DNA of 64,000 bases from Diphasiastrum complanatum (lineage: Eukaryota; Streptophyta; Lycopodiopsida; Lycopodiales; Lycopodiaceae), in contig CM055096.1 of assembly GCA_029204225.1 (NCBI GenBank), forward strand, positions 66,686,370-66,750,369, in the 5' to 3' direction. The notes under the pieces are model-generated. The model saw only the letters and a list, made by a program, of their open reading frames with translations, was not told the origin of the DNA and searched no databases. Below, in pieces: positions 22,591 to 33,046 of this stretch. Made by a program: the position numbers and the translations under genes. The stretch's first letter is position 1. Every line of letters starts with the position of its first letter.

Positions 22591-23165
22591 TAAAGGACAT
22601 TTTTGCAACTTTAAGAGCAGTGTCGCTTTTTCAAGGGTAAGTGTCCCTTTTCTAAGGGCAAGTTTTGTGCGAAAAACCCGACAATAGTCCTAAAAGGGAT
22701 TTAAGGCATTTTGGCAATAGTGTTGCTTTTTTTCGAAAGGCGAAAAATGCGACAATAGGACAACAACCATTTCTAAGAGAAGTGTCCCTTTTTCTAAGGA
22801 GGCAAAAAATGCGACTGTAGGCCAGAGACCATTCCTAAGGGCAAGTCGCTTTTTCCTGAAAGGCGAAAAACGCGACAGTGTCGCTTTTTTCCGAAAGGCG
22901 AAAAAGCCGACGGTAGGGTAGAAAATAGTTCTAAGGCTAGTGTCGCATCTTTGAGGGCAGGTGTCCTCCTTTTAAGGGCAGGTGTAGCTTTTCTCGAAAG
23001 GCAAAAAAGTCGAAGGGTGAAAAAGCCGATTTTAGGGCAAAAACCAGTTCTAAGACAAACGTCGCTTTTCTAAGAGTGAGTGTCCATTTTTCTAAGGGTC
23101 TAAACCTTTCTAAAGCATTTTAGGGACAATGTTGCCTTTTTTGCAAAAATGCGAGAAATGTGACA
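22590..23165. repeat. array of diverged GTCGC-T-run / A-run-GCGAC hairpin units
   Basis: Repeated modules of the form GTCGCTTTTT...GAAAGGCGAAAAA...GCGAC occur, e.g. around 22615, 22725, 22845, 22878 and 23060, interspersed with TTCTAAGGGCAAG-type spacers. Each module is itself an inverted repeat (GTCGC against GCGAC, T-run against A-run), so single strands could fold into serial stem-loops. Related fragments occur at 4520-4690. Probably part of an LTR or leader of an unidentified element. Confidence 0.7.
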
Positions 23166-23378
23166 GTGTCAGGAAAAGTTGCCAGAGTTATTTTCTAAGT
23201 GTTTTAGACCTAGGGATGAATTTTTCTCATGACCCAAAAATGCAAACTGTGCAACAAAACAGTTCAAAAATGCAGACTGTGCAAAACTAGTTCAAAATGC
23301 ACAGTCACGAAAAACAGCAAAGGAAAAACTAAGGAAAAATGCTAAGGCTTTGAAAGATAGAAACTCTTGGTTTCTTCA

Positions 23379-23803
23379 TTATAGGCGCTCGGTGTTGAAA
23401 TCTTTTTTGTGCAATAAAAAGCACTTATTTTTCCCGGCAATCCAATTGGAGGTTGTCCAAGTTGTAAATCGGGACTCCCATGCGCTGCCCAGCATCACAG
23501 CTCGATAGTATAATCTGGCCAATGGCAACTGATTTTGGACTTTGTCGGCCACCATCAGGATATTTGAATCGAAGCCAACATTGGAATGCAATCATCCCAT
23601 CTTGGTGATATGGACGCCAACATTGTCAAGTCGATTGCAAAGAGCGCAAATTGCCTAACAGGTGGACTTGGTGAATTCTTGTACTCCGCAACATAGAACT
23701 GTAGGGCCTGGTGGAAGTCAACTGAGATGTTCCGGTTGTACTTCTGGTAGATTATGGGCCAATTTGGGGTGTGAATGCTGACTTGTCCCACTGGAATCCC
23801 CAA
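23379..23803 (-). pseudogene. open frames of unknown origin
   Basis: Two overlapping minus frames (23803-23555, 23591-23379). The first reads like protein (VSIHTPNWPIIYQKYNRNI, QALQFYVAEYKNSP) and the second starts near its end, consistent with one frameshifted gene. Codon use is less AT-biased than the flanks. I cannot name the family. It may belong with the coiled-coil fragment at 24511-24800 as part of one decayed element gene. Confidence 0.35.
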
Positions 23804-23873
23804 ATCTTTTCATTTATTTCGTCTTGACATTGGCACATAATATGAATCCTCCCACAATCTTTATTCACATGTT

Positions 23874-24509
23874 TTGGAGAATCTTCTTGTGTATATGATG
23901 CTATGCAAGTGCATATTGGTTCTCATGGTTTTCATGCTGGAAAAGCAAGTAATGAATCTGAAAAACAAAGTTTGTTCAATGACTGATTGTCAAAAGGAAG
24001 ATCAAAAGGTTGGTCTCAAAGGGCTTCAACAACACAAAAGAAAAGGTGGCAATTTGGAGCTAGTCAAGAGCATCAAAGGAGGGTCAATTGGCAAAGATGT
24101 TATGGATCTGTTTTTGCAGGAGTTTTTAAACTCAAGTAAGGTCAAAGGAGCAGCAAGGAGATGTTGTTCAAGTTTATTTTACTTGTTCTATCTCATGTTT
24201 GAGCTATTTCATGTGAATGTGTGCAAGTTGTCAAGATATGGACAAACTAGCTACAGTGTCTTGCAATATCTTATTGTTGGAGTTGTACTAGCATTCTTGG
24301 CTAGTTTTGCTAATGGAAATGAAGCTAATGGAGGTTCATTATGTCACTCATTCATGGCCAAGTCATCAAGTGTTGATGATATCTTGTGGCAAGATGGAGA
24401 TGGAGGCTCATTCATGGAGTTTTATGGTGGAGACATATCAAGAAAGGACAAAGTTGGAGACAAGCAAGCAAATGGTCATCACTCATATTTCTGGAGAGTT
24501 GCCACATAG
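23874..24509 (+). CDS. 211-codon ORF, unknown, doubtful
   Basis: Long for this composition. It has one hydrophobic segment near residue 133 (VLQYLIVGVVLAFLASF) and otherwise low-complexity Lys/Gly- and Asp/Gly-rich parts, and no domain I recognise. The opposite strand of its right flank is coding-like, and the surrounding DNA is transposon debris, so it may be chance. A transcript would be needed to accept it. Confidence 0.2.
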   Translation: MENLLVYMMLCKCILVLMVFMLEKQVMNLKNKVCSMTDCQKEDQKVGLKGLQQHKRKGGNLELVKSIKGGSIGKDVMDLFLQEFLNSSKVKGAARRCCSSLFYLFYLMFELFHVNVCKLSRYGQTSYSVLQYLIVGVVLAFLASFANGNEANGGSLCHSFMAKSSSVDDILWQDGDGGSFMEFYGGDISRKDKVGDKQANGHHSYFWRVAT

Positions 24510-24510
24510 C

Positions 24511-24800
24511 CTTCCAATGTTTCGGCTGACTTTTGGGCTTTCTTCATCTCCTTTTCCAATGTAGCTTCATGTTGCTTGGCGATCTTTAACTCTTGATTCA
24601 ATTGGATCACATTTTGGCTGATCAAGGTGTTCTCGGATCCCAAATATGCTATGCGCTATTCCATTTCTTTTTTCTTATCCAGCATAGATTGAATCACACA
24701 CGCAAGATTAGAGACTAAACCAAGAGCGTCACGAGAATCCACATGTGTTGCAGTGGTAGCAGCAGTAGCAGGAACAGGAACTACAGGTGCAGTGCTCATT
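24511..24800 (-). pseudogene. coiled-coil protein fragment next to gypsy RT
   Basis: Starts MSTAPVVPVPATAATTATHV at 24800. After an in-frame TAG (near 24657) it continues RIAYLGSENTLISQN, ELKIAKQHEATLEKEMKKAQ, a heptad-like coiled coil. It directly abuts the gypsy RT scrap. It resembles the C-terminal coiled coils of plant transposon proteins in general character only; no specific family is claimed. Confidence 0.4.
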
Positions 24801-24819
24801 TGGCATTGAGGTCTTGTCT

Positions 24820-24988
24820 GGGGCATCCAAAAGATTATAGGCTTTTGCTCCAGCAAGACAATCTATTATGCTTTCAGTAAAGGTAATAGAAAGTGATCCT
24901 TTCTCGTCACTTTGTTCAAGGCTTTGAGATTCACACAAATCCTCATCTTCCCACTCTTCTTAGAAATGACAACAATTGGAGAAACCCA
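24820..24988 (-). pseudogene. Ty3/gypsy reverse transcriptase fragment
   Basis: The minus strand reads WVSPIVVISKKSGKMRICVN then LKALNKVTRKDHF and, after a frameshift, ITFTESIIDCLAGAKAYNLLDA: the N-terminal RT motifs of gypsy elements. It stops at the end of a copia LTR at 24989. It is likely the downstream continuation of the gypsy gag-protease region at 30.2-32.6 kb, separated by the copia insertion. Confidence 0.8.
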
Positions 24989-25679
24989 TGCTAAAAGTAT
25001 AGTACTAAGGACCATAAATGGATCTTTGAATGATCCACAAGGTTGATTGTGTGCTTGTTAAACAATCTATTAGATACTAGTCATCAGAAAACAAGATCTA
25101 GTTTAGCAGCTTGATAGAAAACAAGTAGAGACAATCAGAGCATTGATCAATAACTATAATCCGAATTCACACGTGTGAAAATGAGGCTGTAGTACGGCCT
25201 GTAGACAATGTTTAGAGTGTGCCAAATTTGGGTTTCATTGGAATAAAAAACAATCACCATACAATGAGAGAAAACTCGAGTTTCTCCTTGAGGCTCCAAA
25301 AAGTTTCTATCTCCTCACTATGGAGAATGAGAATACATAGTAAAAGGCACTTCCTTTGCAAAGTTAGGTGAAAATCTAGCATGTAATAAGGAAGTAGACT
25401 CAACTTTCTTGCCCAAATGTGAAAACCCTAGCCTAGATCCAAGAGTCATGCTTGGTAGGTGTATGGTAAGTACAAATCTCATCATAAATCATGGTTTAGA
25501 TCCTACAAAGTAGGAATAACTACCAAATGGACACAACCACTCCTCTTGACTCGTGGTAACCTACTTTAGGTGTGAATTTACAAGTGACACTTTGGCCATT
25601 CAAGTAACTAACAACCAATATTGACAAAATGTACACTATTCTACATGGCTAGATTTGCCAATGTAGGCAATTTTTCACA
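24989..25679 (-). mobile_element. 3' LTR of the second copia family (~691 bp)
   Basis: The inner end is fixed by the PPT: plus ...AATTTTTCACA then CTCCTCCTCAA. The outer end is inferred at TGCTAAAAG, where gypsy RT sequence stops. It carries the palindrome TTCACACGTGTGAA at 25166-25179, identical to that of the 682-bp LTR family although the LTRs are otherwise clearly different. Confidence 0.7.
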
Positions 25680-25690
25680 CTCCTCCTCAA
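25680..25690 (-). other. polypurine tract of the second copia family
   Basis: The minus strand reads TTGAGGAGGAG directly before TGTGAAAAATTG. It shares GAGGAGGAG with the PPT at 13506. Confidence 0.8.
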
Positions 25691-27047
25691 ATCTAGCCTT
25701 GGAAACCACAATGCCTTTATCAATCACTCCAATTGAAGATCTAAGCTTGAAAAATGAATCTTTAGGTAAATATTTAGTAAACAATTCAGCCAAGCAACTT
25801 GATGATGGCACATGTTGGAGCTTGATCTCCTTGGCTTGCACTTTCTCCCCTACGAAATGATGAGCAATTTCGATGTGTTTGCTCCTTGCATGGATTGTAG
25901 GATTAGTTGCAAGTGATTGGGCTGATTGGTTGTCACAATAGATGATAGGGATCTCCTCCTCCATGACATGAAGCTCCACCAATAGCCTTTTGAGCCACAA
26001 GACCTCCTTGCATGTTGATGTCAAGGCCTTGTATTCGGATTCTGTGGAAGATAAGGAGATGGTATCTTGCTTTTTGGAAAGCCATGATACTAGCATGAAT
26101 TGGCTTAAATTTCCAGCACTATAACTAAGATCAGGTCTAGTTATATCTAAATAGATCAAGGAGCCAATAAGCCTTCTATATAATGTGATGTCCTCAAAGG
26201 ATGCTTCATCACAACCAATAGATGCTTTTACATGCTGCTCCATTGGTGTCTCAATGCCTTTACAATTCTTCATTCCAAATCTATCTAGGATGGATGTAGC
26301 ATATTTAGATTGAAATACTCTACTTGCATGGCATCCATCCAACTTTTAGATTTTCAAACATCTTTATAGCATGTTGGCTCATCTAACTTTGAAGTAAGAA
26401 AGGTGTAAGATGTGAAAGATGATGAGCCTTCCCTTTGATCACCTTGACCATCATATGTGAGCCTCAATGGCTCGGACTTTGCCCTTGTAGATCTTCTTGG
26501 AGTTCTTGCATCTTGAGGTGGATCCTCAAGTTCTTCTTCACTTGGAAGCTCCTCCATCCTAGAATGATCCTTGGCATCAAGATGATTAGTAGCATTATCA
26601 TCCAAATCACAAGCACGTCCTTTATAAAAAATAACATCCCTACTCACTATCACCTTGCTAGTGATGGGATTGAAGACTCTATAACCTTTGCTATTCTCAC
26701 CACATCCCACAAAGATGCCTTTGATGGATGTTGCATCATCCTTCCTTCTCTTATCCAAGGATTGGTGTACATAGCAAGTGGATCCAAAAACTTTGAGATC
26801 CTTGAGATTGGGCTTCTCTCCAAATATAGCTTCAAATGGTGTGATTCCTCCAATGGCTTGGTTTGGCAATCTATTGCACAAATAATTAGCACAAGTTATT
26901 GCTCCACCCCAAAATGGTTTGGATAGAGAAGCATCTAGCCTTAAGGCCTTAGCACACTCACAAAGAGATCTATTTCTTCTCTCACTCACTCCATTTTGTT
27001 AAGGGGTGTATGGACATGACAACTCCCTCTTTATAAATCCCTCTTGA
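25690..27047 (-). pseudogene. copia pol, integrase C-terminal part to RNase H, with deletions
   Basis: Upstream piece 26354-26989: SERRNRSLCECAKALRLDAS (integrase after the catalytic Glu), FGSTCYVHQ, then the variable linker with RRSTRAKSEPLRLTYDGQG. RT is almost wholly deleted between about 26354 and 26342; the YVDD region is gone. The downstream piece has LIGSLIYLDITRPDLSYSAGN, then a second deletion into LVSWLSKKQDTISLSSTESEY and YCDNQSAQSLATNP (RNase H). Non-functional. Confidence 0.88.
27043..27047. repeat. target-site duplication CTTGA (left; right copy 29299-29303)
   Basis: The same five bases directly abut both LTR outer ends. Confidence 0.88.
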
Positions 27048-29298
27048 TGTAAAAATTACAGCAAATAAGGATCCTAAAACACTTGAAATGATGAGGAAAA
27101 CAATAGATTATGATTTCATAAAATTAGCACAAGTTGAACCATCAAAATCCATCAAAAACCTATGCTTGAACCTCACTAAATGGCCCAAATCCTTGAAGAA
27201 GGCTTCACACGTGTGAAAGTACGGCCTCCCACAGTCTGAGTACTGTACACCAGACCTACATTCAATCCTATAATCATTAGTAATCACAAGTACTCAAACA
27301 ATTATGAACATAGAGAGCAATTGCACCATTATGAGAGAAAAAACATGAAATTGCTTGATTGATTTTGGTGAGATATCATCACCTATATATACATGATCCA
27401 TCACGATTTTGGGCAGGTATGAGTAGCCCTAAACCTATCCCTAATGCTAATTTTGGTGGATCTTTCATCCCTACCAAGTTAGGGTTGGAATCTTGGAGAT
27501 CCCTCAGCAATGCAAAAATTACCAAAAATAGCTCCTATTTTTTCTCCCTTGTATCTAAGCATAATTTGGACTCATTCCAAAGGTTCTAACACTTAGGTCT
27601 ACTTGAGAACATCCTTATGAATGGAATACTATGCTATTTTGCCCGTGTGACAAGCCACATCATGACCATCTAACTATTTACAAGTCATATGACCAAAACT
27701 AGTCAAGCTAGAATTGTGAATTTTTAACACTCTTCCTCACTATCTAGCTTGGTTCAATCATTGCTTTACTAATCACTCCAAGTGATGATCTGAACTTCAT
27801 AAAAGGTGTCTTTTGAAGTGGTTTAGTAAGTAGATCAGCTACACATTCATTGCTTGGAACATGCTCCAAAGCAATCTCCTTGGCTTGCACCATTTCTCTC
27901 ACAAAGTGATGGCATATCTCAATGTGCTTAGATCTTGCATGGAAGATTGGGTTAGATGCAAGGTGTTGGGCTGATATATTGTCATTGTAGATGATTGGTG
28001 CCTCCTCTGAATCCATGATCTTTAGTTCCACCAATAATCTCTTGATCCAAAGTACCTCCTTTGTAGTGGTTGTCAAAGCTTTGTACTCGGCCTCGGTTGA
28101 AGATAGAGATATAGTTTCTTGCTTTTTTGAAAGCCATGACACCACACCTTCTCCTATGAAAGTTGAATAGGAACTTGTTGATTTCCTATCCCTCTCGTCC
28201 CCTGCAAAATCTGAATCACTAAATGCATGAAGCTTAATCACATCTCCTCTATATAGAATCCCAAAATCCAATGTACCCGAGATGTATCTTAGAATCCTCT
28301 TAGCCTTTTTCCAATGGATATTCAATGGCTTATGCATGGATTGGCTCAACCTACATACACTAAAGCTAAGATCTGGTCTAGTTATAGTGATCCACATTAA
28401 GGAACCTATAAGTTGCCTAAACAAAGTGATGTCCATGAAGGATCTTTCATCATCTTCATTTGGCACTTTTACATTTTGCTCCATTGGTGTGTCAACACTT
28501 TTGCATACTTCCATCTTAAACTTCTTCAAAAGACTTTGAGCATAGTTTACTTGACTTATAAAGATAAAATCAGACCCTCTAAGTACTTCTATGCCTAAGA
28601 TGAAGTGAAGACACCCTAGATCTACCATCTTGAACTCTAAGGATAGATCTATCTTGATTTTTTCAATACCATCAATATTATGATTTCATAAAATTAGCAC
28701 AAGTTGAACCATCAAAATCCATCAAAAACCTATGCTTGAACCTCACTAAATGGCCCAAATCCTTGAAGAAGGCTTCACACGTGTGAAAGTACGGCCTCCC
28801 ACAGTCTGAGTACTGTACACCAGACCTACATTCAATCCTATAATCATTAGTAATCACAAGTACTCAAACAATTATGAACATAGAGAGCAATTGCACCATT
28901 ATGAGAGAAAAAACATGAAATTGCTTGATTGATTTTGGTGAGATATCATCACCTATATATACATGATCCATCACGATTTTGGGCAGGTATGAGTAGCCCT
29001 AAACCTATCCCTAATGCTAATTTTGGTGGATCTTTCATCCCTACCAATTTAGGGTTGGAATCTTGGAGATCCCTCAACAATGCAAAAATTACCAAAAATA
29101 GCTCCTATTTTTTCTCCCTTGTATCTAAGCATAATTTGGACTCATTCCAAAGGTTCTAACACTTAGGTCTACTTGAGAACATCCTTATGAATGGAATCCT
29201 ATGCTATTTGGCACGTGTGACAAGCCAAATCATGACCATCTAACTATTTACAAGTCATATGACCAAAACTAGTCAAGCTAGAATTGTGAATTTTAACA
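27048..29298 (-). mobile_element. internally deleted copy of the 682-bp-LTR copia family
   Basis: A complete 3' LTR (27048-27729), pol from the RT C-terminus to the stop (27744-28675), then a direct jump at 28676/28677 into a 5' LTR lacking its inner 59 bp (28677-29298). Everything from mid-RT back through protease, gag, leader and PBS is lost. Flanking CTTGA duplications (27043-27047 and 29299-29303) show the whole unit inserted as one element; the deletion may have happened before or after. The LTRs differ at about six substitutions and one T indel over 622 bp. Confidence 0.92.
27744..28675 (-). pseudogene. copia RT C-terminus and RNase H of the deletion derivative
   Basis: The open frame of 294 codons begins MVDLGCLHFILGIEVLRGSD and runs to the natural stop, nearly identical to residues 837-1130 of the 13520-16912 pol (changes include HK for QK and SSYS for SAYS). 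RNase H residues (SDSDFAGD, STEAEYKAL, YNDN) are kept. Without the catalytic half of RT it is not a functional polymerase. Confidence 0.9.
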
Positions 29299-29303
29299 CT
29301 TGA

Positions 29304-30184
29304 CAACTCCCTCTTTATGCCATTAGAACTACAAAAGTCAATCAGCTTATTGGAGATATATTCACCTCCATTATCACTCCTTAATAGCTTAATCTTGGTA
29401 CTAAATTGATTTTCTACCAAAGTCTTGAACTTTACAAAAGAATCAAACACCATAGATTTGCTAGACAAGAGGTACATCCAACAATATCTAGAATAGTCAT
29501 CAATGAAGATTACATAATACTTGGCACCACCACTAGACTCATGTGAAAAGCTATGAACATCCGAATGGATGAGCTCAATAGGAGAGCTTGTTCTTCATGT
29601 AGATCTCGAGAAATGTAGTTTGTGAGCCTTTGAGAGGCTGCATGCTTCACATCTCTTCCCACACTTTGACAAATGCTTGGGGAGTCCAACTGCAAGCTCC
29701 TTTGCAACCATAGATTCCATGGCTTTGAAGTTGGGGTGGCCCAACCTTTGTGCCACAGTTCCACCTTTGATAACTCCACCTTTTCCAAGTTAACACTCTT
29801 CACTGCAACATTAGAATCAAGCTTGAACAATCTACCTTGCTTAAAGCCTTTGGCTATGCATTCATCATTTCTAAGGATGGAACAAACTTCATGCTTAAAT
29901 TGTACATCAAGGCCATTATCCATTAACTGGCCAACACTAGGCAAATTCTTGGTTAACTTAGGAACATAAAGAATATTATCAAGATTCATCCTTTTGGATG
30001 ATCCAACATACAATGGAATGGTTCCTATTCCACTTATCCTACATTCTTGACTACTTGCAGTATAGGTTGATCTATGTAAATCATTGTAAGAAAGTAAAGT
30101 GGAGAAAATGTCCTTTTGATATGTCATGTGGGAACTAGCCCCACTATCAATCCACCAAGAATCATTGGTGTTGGTCATCTTCAA
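29304..30184 (-). pseudogene. copia protease and integrase N-terminal half
   Basis: Read right to left: protease WWIDSGASSHMTY near the start, ILYVPKLTKNLPSVGQLMDNG, then a frameshift after VELWHKG that wrecks the integrase zinc-binding domain. A frame at 29477-29304 then has YLLSSKSMVFDSFVKFKTLV, LLRSDNGGEYISN (second catalytic Asp) and FCSSNGIKREL. The rest continues across the nested insertion at 27047. Confidence 0.87.
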
Positions 30185-32558
30185 TCGGATCTAGAATTGG
30201 ATCCATAAATATCCAAGATACGTTCATCATATTCAATGGAAAAGTGATCTACATATCCAAAGTTAGATCTGGTAAAAGAATATCGCTCAATTTGGATTGA
30301 ATATCTTGTTGACGCATATAGCCTACTATACAATACACTGTTGCAAGAACTTGGTTCCAATTGACAGTATCGATTCAAGAGTCATAGTGAACTCCCAAAG
30401 TCTTCACTTGTCGATCACAATATGATTTGTTGTTCATGAATCATCATCCCCTTTTTGGACTACTGGCTTGATAGTCCAAGTGATTGGATCAACTTTGACT
30501 GCACGTGCGCTCACGATTCTTGAAGGTGATTTTTTTGGTGCCCTAGTTATGAATTACTTGTGCAACTCGTAACCATGGACGACCCAATAAAACACGATAT
30601 ACATTTGGTGTGTCAGGTAAGTCCATCACTACAAAAGTAATGACAAACTGCACTCCAACAATTTTGACAAGTATATATTCAACCATTTCTTTAGGATGGT
30701 CATTTGATCAGCTAGCTTTATGGCAAAACTGGTAGGCTTCATCTTGTTAAGGCCCCACTTTGCACATAGCTTTGTTGAAATCAGGTTAACTCTTGAACCT
30801 CCATCTATCACAGCTGCTTCTTTACCAAACTGTCTATGTTGTATCGGTAGGGTGATGTTTTGTTGCTCACTTTTCCAGGCTGCTTCGACATTGAGTACTT
30901 CATTTGTTTCTTCAAACCCGACACAAAAAAGTGTCTTCTGATGAATTGGTGGTTCGATCTGAGTTAATCTTTCTGCTAATACTTCTTTTGCTTTAGGCAC
31001 CAGCTTAAGAAATTCTCCCAGTGTAGTATCCATCTTGCTAGACAAAATATTCATGATCATTTCCGTTTGCGGCACATATGAAAAATTGGCTTCGGTTGTT
31101 GCTTTAGCGGCCTCTAGGGCTTCTTCTTCTTGAAATTGTTTAATCCATTGTCTCATATTCTGATATCTCTTCTTTTTTTAGTTGAGATTTAGATACGCCC
31201 TTGATGTAGTATATATTTGTAGTTGGTACAGATTCAGCAAGTACTGGATCAATCCTTGTAATAATGGCCATTACCGCATTCTCGACAGAATGGAACCAAC
31301 TTTTTTTTGTTCGGACATTCCGCAAGTCTGTGGTTCTCTCCACATGCAAAGCATCCAAGTGGTGCTCTAGTCCATTGTCTAGCTACTTTTTGTTGCGTGA
31401 TATCATAGATAGCACACCGCTCTGAAGGATCAATCTATTGATCATTACTATGATTCCATTGCTCATTACCATTGTAAGATTTTGGTTCCAATAAATTAGC
31501 AGGAGGAGCTTGTTGTCTTGGTGGAGCTGGCAAAGCTGGTCATTCAGGAAATCCAAGGGCAAAGTTGTGAGCCTTGTTCTTAGGATCAGGTCCCTTATAG
31601 GTAGTAGGTTCCCGATATTAAAACTTAGCATACCTTTGTTGGATAATCCGAGGATTGAATGAGCAAAAGGTTGTTTTGTGTCCCATAGAATTGCACAGAT
31701 GACAAATAGTATTTGTCATTTTTTGTTTCAATGTTGGACATTCGTTCATGGTGTGATTTCCTGCACAAATTGAACACCAGACATTTTCCCTACTAGGAAA
31801 GGTCTTAGCGAACTTTTTTGTTGCTTTGCTACTCTGAGCCTGCACTTCTTCCAAAGCTTTCAGATTCCCATCGAACTGAGACTGCATCTTATCTAGCTGC
31901 ATCTACTACTTTTGACCAAGTTTTTTGAACTCATTGATCATCAATTCCACAGTAGCATTAATATTTGTGGATGCAATAGTGGTGGATGTAGTAGTGGTTT
32001 GCCCCGCTGTATATGGAAGCATTCCAATATTCGGTTCATCATCAGAATCTTCATCCTCCTCTCATATCGCATTGTCCATAGCATTTTGTAAAGGCGTACA
32101 TTCATTATGGCGTTTAAGCTTGCGTCTAATCCTCTTAGGTAGACCTGCCAAAAACCACATAATCATAGCTTCATCAACAATTAGATCAGGATTACACTCA
32201 AATATGAGGTGTTTAACCCGTTCAATATAGTCTCATACCCCTTCCCTCTTTTCCATTTTAGTTTTACTTAATAGAAAAAAAGGATCTTCCATTGAGGTTT
32301 AAATCTTGTGATAAGGGCTTTTCTAACAACTTTCCAATCTACGCGTTTTGTTTCATCTTGATTATAGAACCAGTCTTGTGCAGCTCTAATTGAGGCCATC
32401 GAAAATAGCTTAAGTTTATCTTGCAAAAAAACTTTGCCATATACCTCACATGATTCAAAATAGATTTCGAGAAATATGACAGGATCAGATAACCCATTAT
32501 ACTTTGGAATTCCTAACCGAGGTGACCTTCTAACAATCACTGGTGGAACGTAATTCAA
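30185..32558 (-). pseudogene. Ty3/gypsy gag and protease, decayed
   Basis: From the right: gag start PPVIVRRSPRLGIPKYNGLSD with DPVIFLEIYFESCEVYG and AQDWFYNQDETKRVDWK (capsid). Then 31902-31618 with two zinc knuckles (CSICAGNHTMNEC, CHLCNSMGHKTTFC). Near 31360-31240 come two more cysteine motifs (CFACGENHRLAEC and CRECGNGHYY). Protease is at 31156-30629 (AAVIDGGSRVNLISTKLCAKWGL) with an intact DGG variant of the active-site motif. Frames break at several points. The next domain, RT, appears only at 24820-24988 beyond the copia insertion. Confidence 0.85.
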
Positions 32559-33046
32559 TTAGACAATGAGATTGGATCTAGATTTTTCAATCAATTCCTT
32601 TCTCAGATCAGATCTGTAAAACTTATATTACTTGACAATAATCATATTTCTAATTTTTTGGGAAAAGATCTTTGATCAAGCGATTGACACTTCTAAATAG
32701 GGATTTTTCATAATCACTATCAGACTATAACAAAATGACTCAAAAATTTGCCAGAGGCTAGATTTAGTAGATCAGAACCTTAAAATAGAACAAGCGAAGG
32801 TTTCTTGGATGAAGGCAGACTCGGCGAAGGTTCTTCACTGCTATTTTGGATAAAAAAAAATCACTGATCTAGCTGTTTTCTTACAAATTTGGATAAAATA
32901 ACCTTCGCCGAACTCACAGACAATAAATCTAACTCAAATAAAGCTAGGGTAGAACTGGCGAAGGTTCTTGTAGGCGAACAATCAATTTTTCTAGCTGGGC
33001 GAGGATTAAAATAGACTTTTTGGAAGATCCTGATAAATTTAATCTT
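32559..33046 (-). other. gypsy leader/LTR region with GGCGAAGGTT repeats
   Basis: No ORF. GGCGAAGGTTCTT occurs at 32823 and 32957, GCGAAGGTTTCTT at 32793, and the inverse AACCTTCGCCGA at 32900-32911, forming a 12-bp perfect inverted repeat with TCGGCGAAGGTT (32821-32832). LTR ends could not be placed. Confidence 0.55.

Larger units (their letters stand above)
24989..30180 (-). mobile_element. truncated copia element (second family) carrying a nested insertion
   Basis: 3' LTR at 24989-25679, PPT at 25680-25690, pol pieces at 25690-27047 and 29304-30184. The 27048-29298 element is inserted in integrase. The 5' end (gag, PBS, 5' LTR) is missing; homology stops just upstream of protease at about 30180, where gypsy sequence resumes. 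Confidence 0.8.

Noticed and set aside
22590-23165. CRISPR-like array
   Set aside because: Repeats are diverged, of unequal spacing and self-complementary, in plant nuclear DNA; no cas genes.
26435-26926. 163-codon plus-strand ORF
   Set aside because: Antisense to copia integrase/linker coding sequence on the minus strand.
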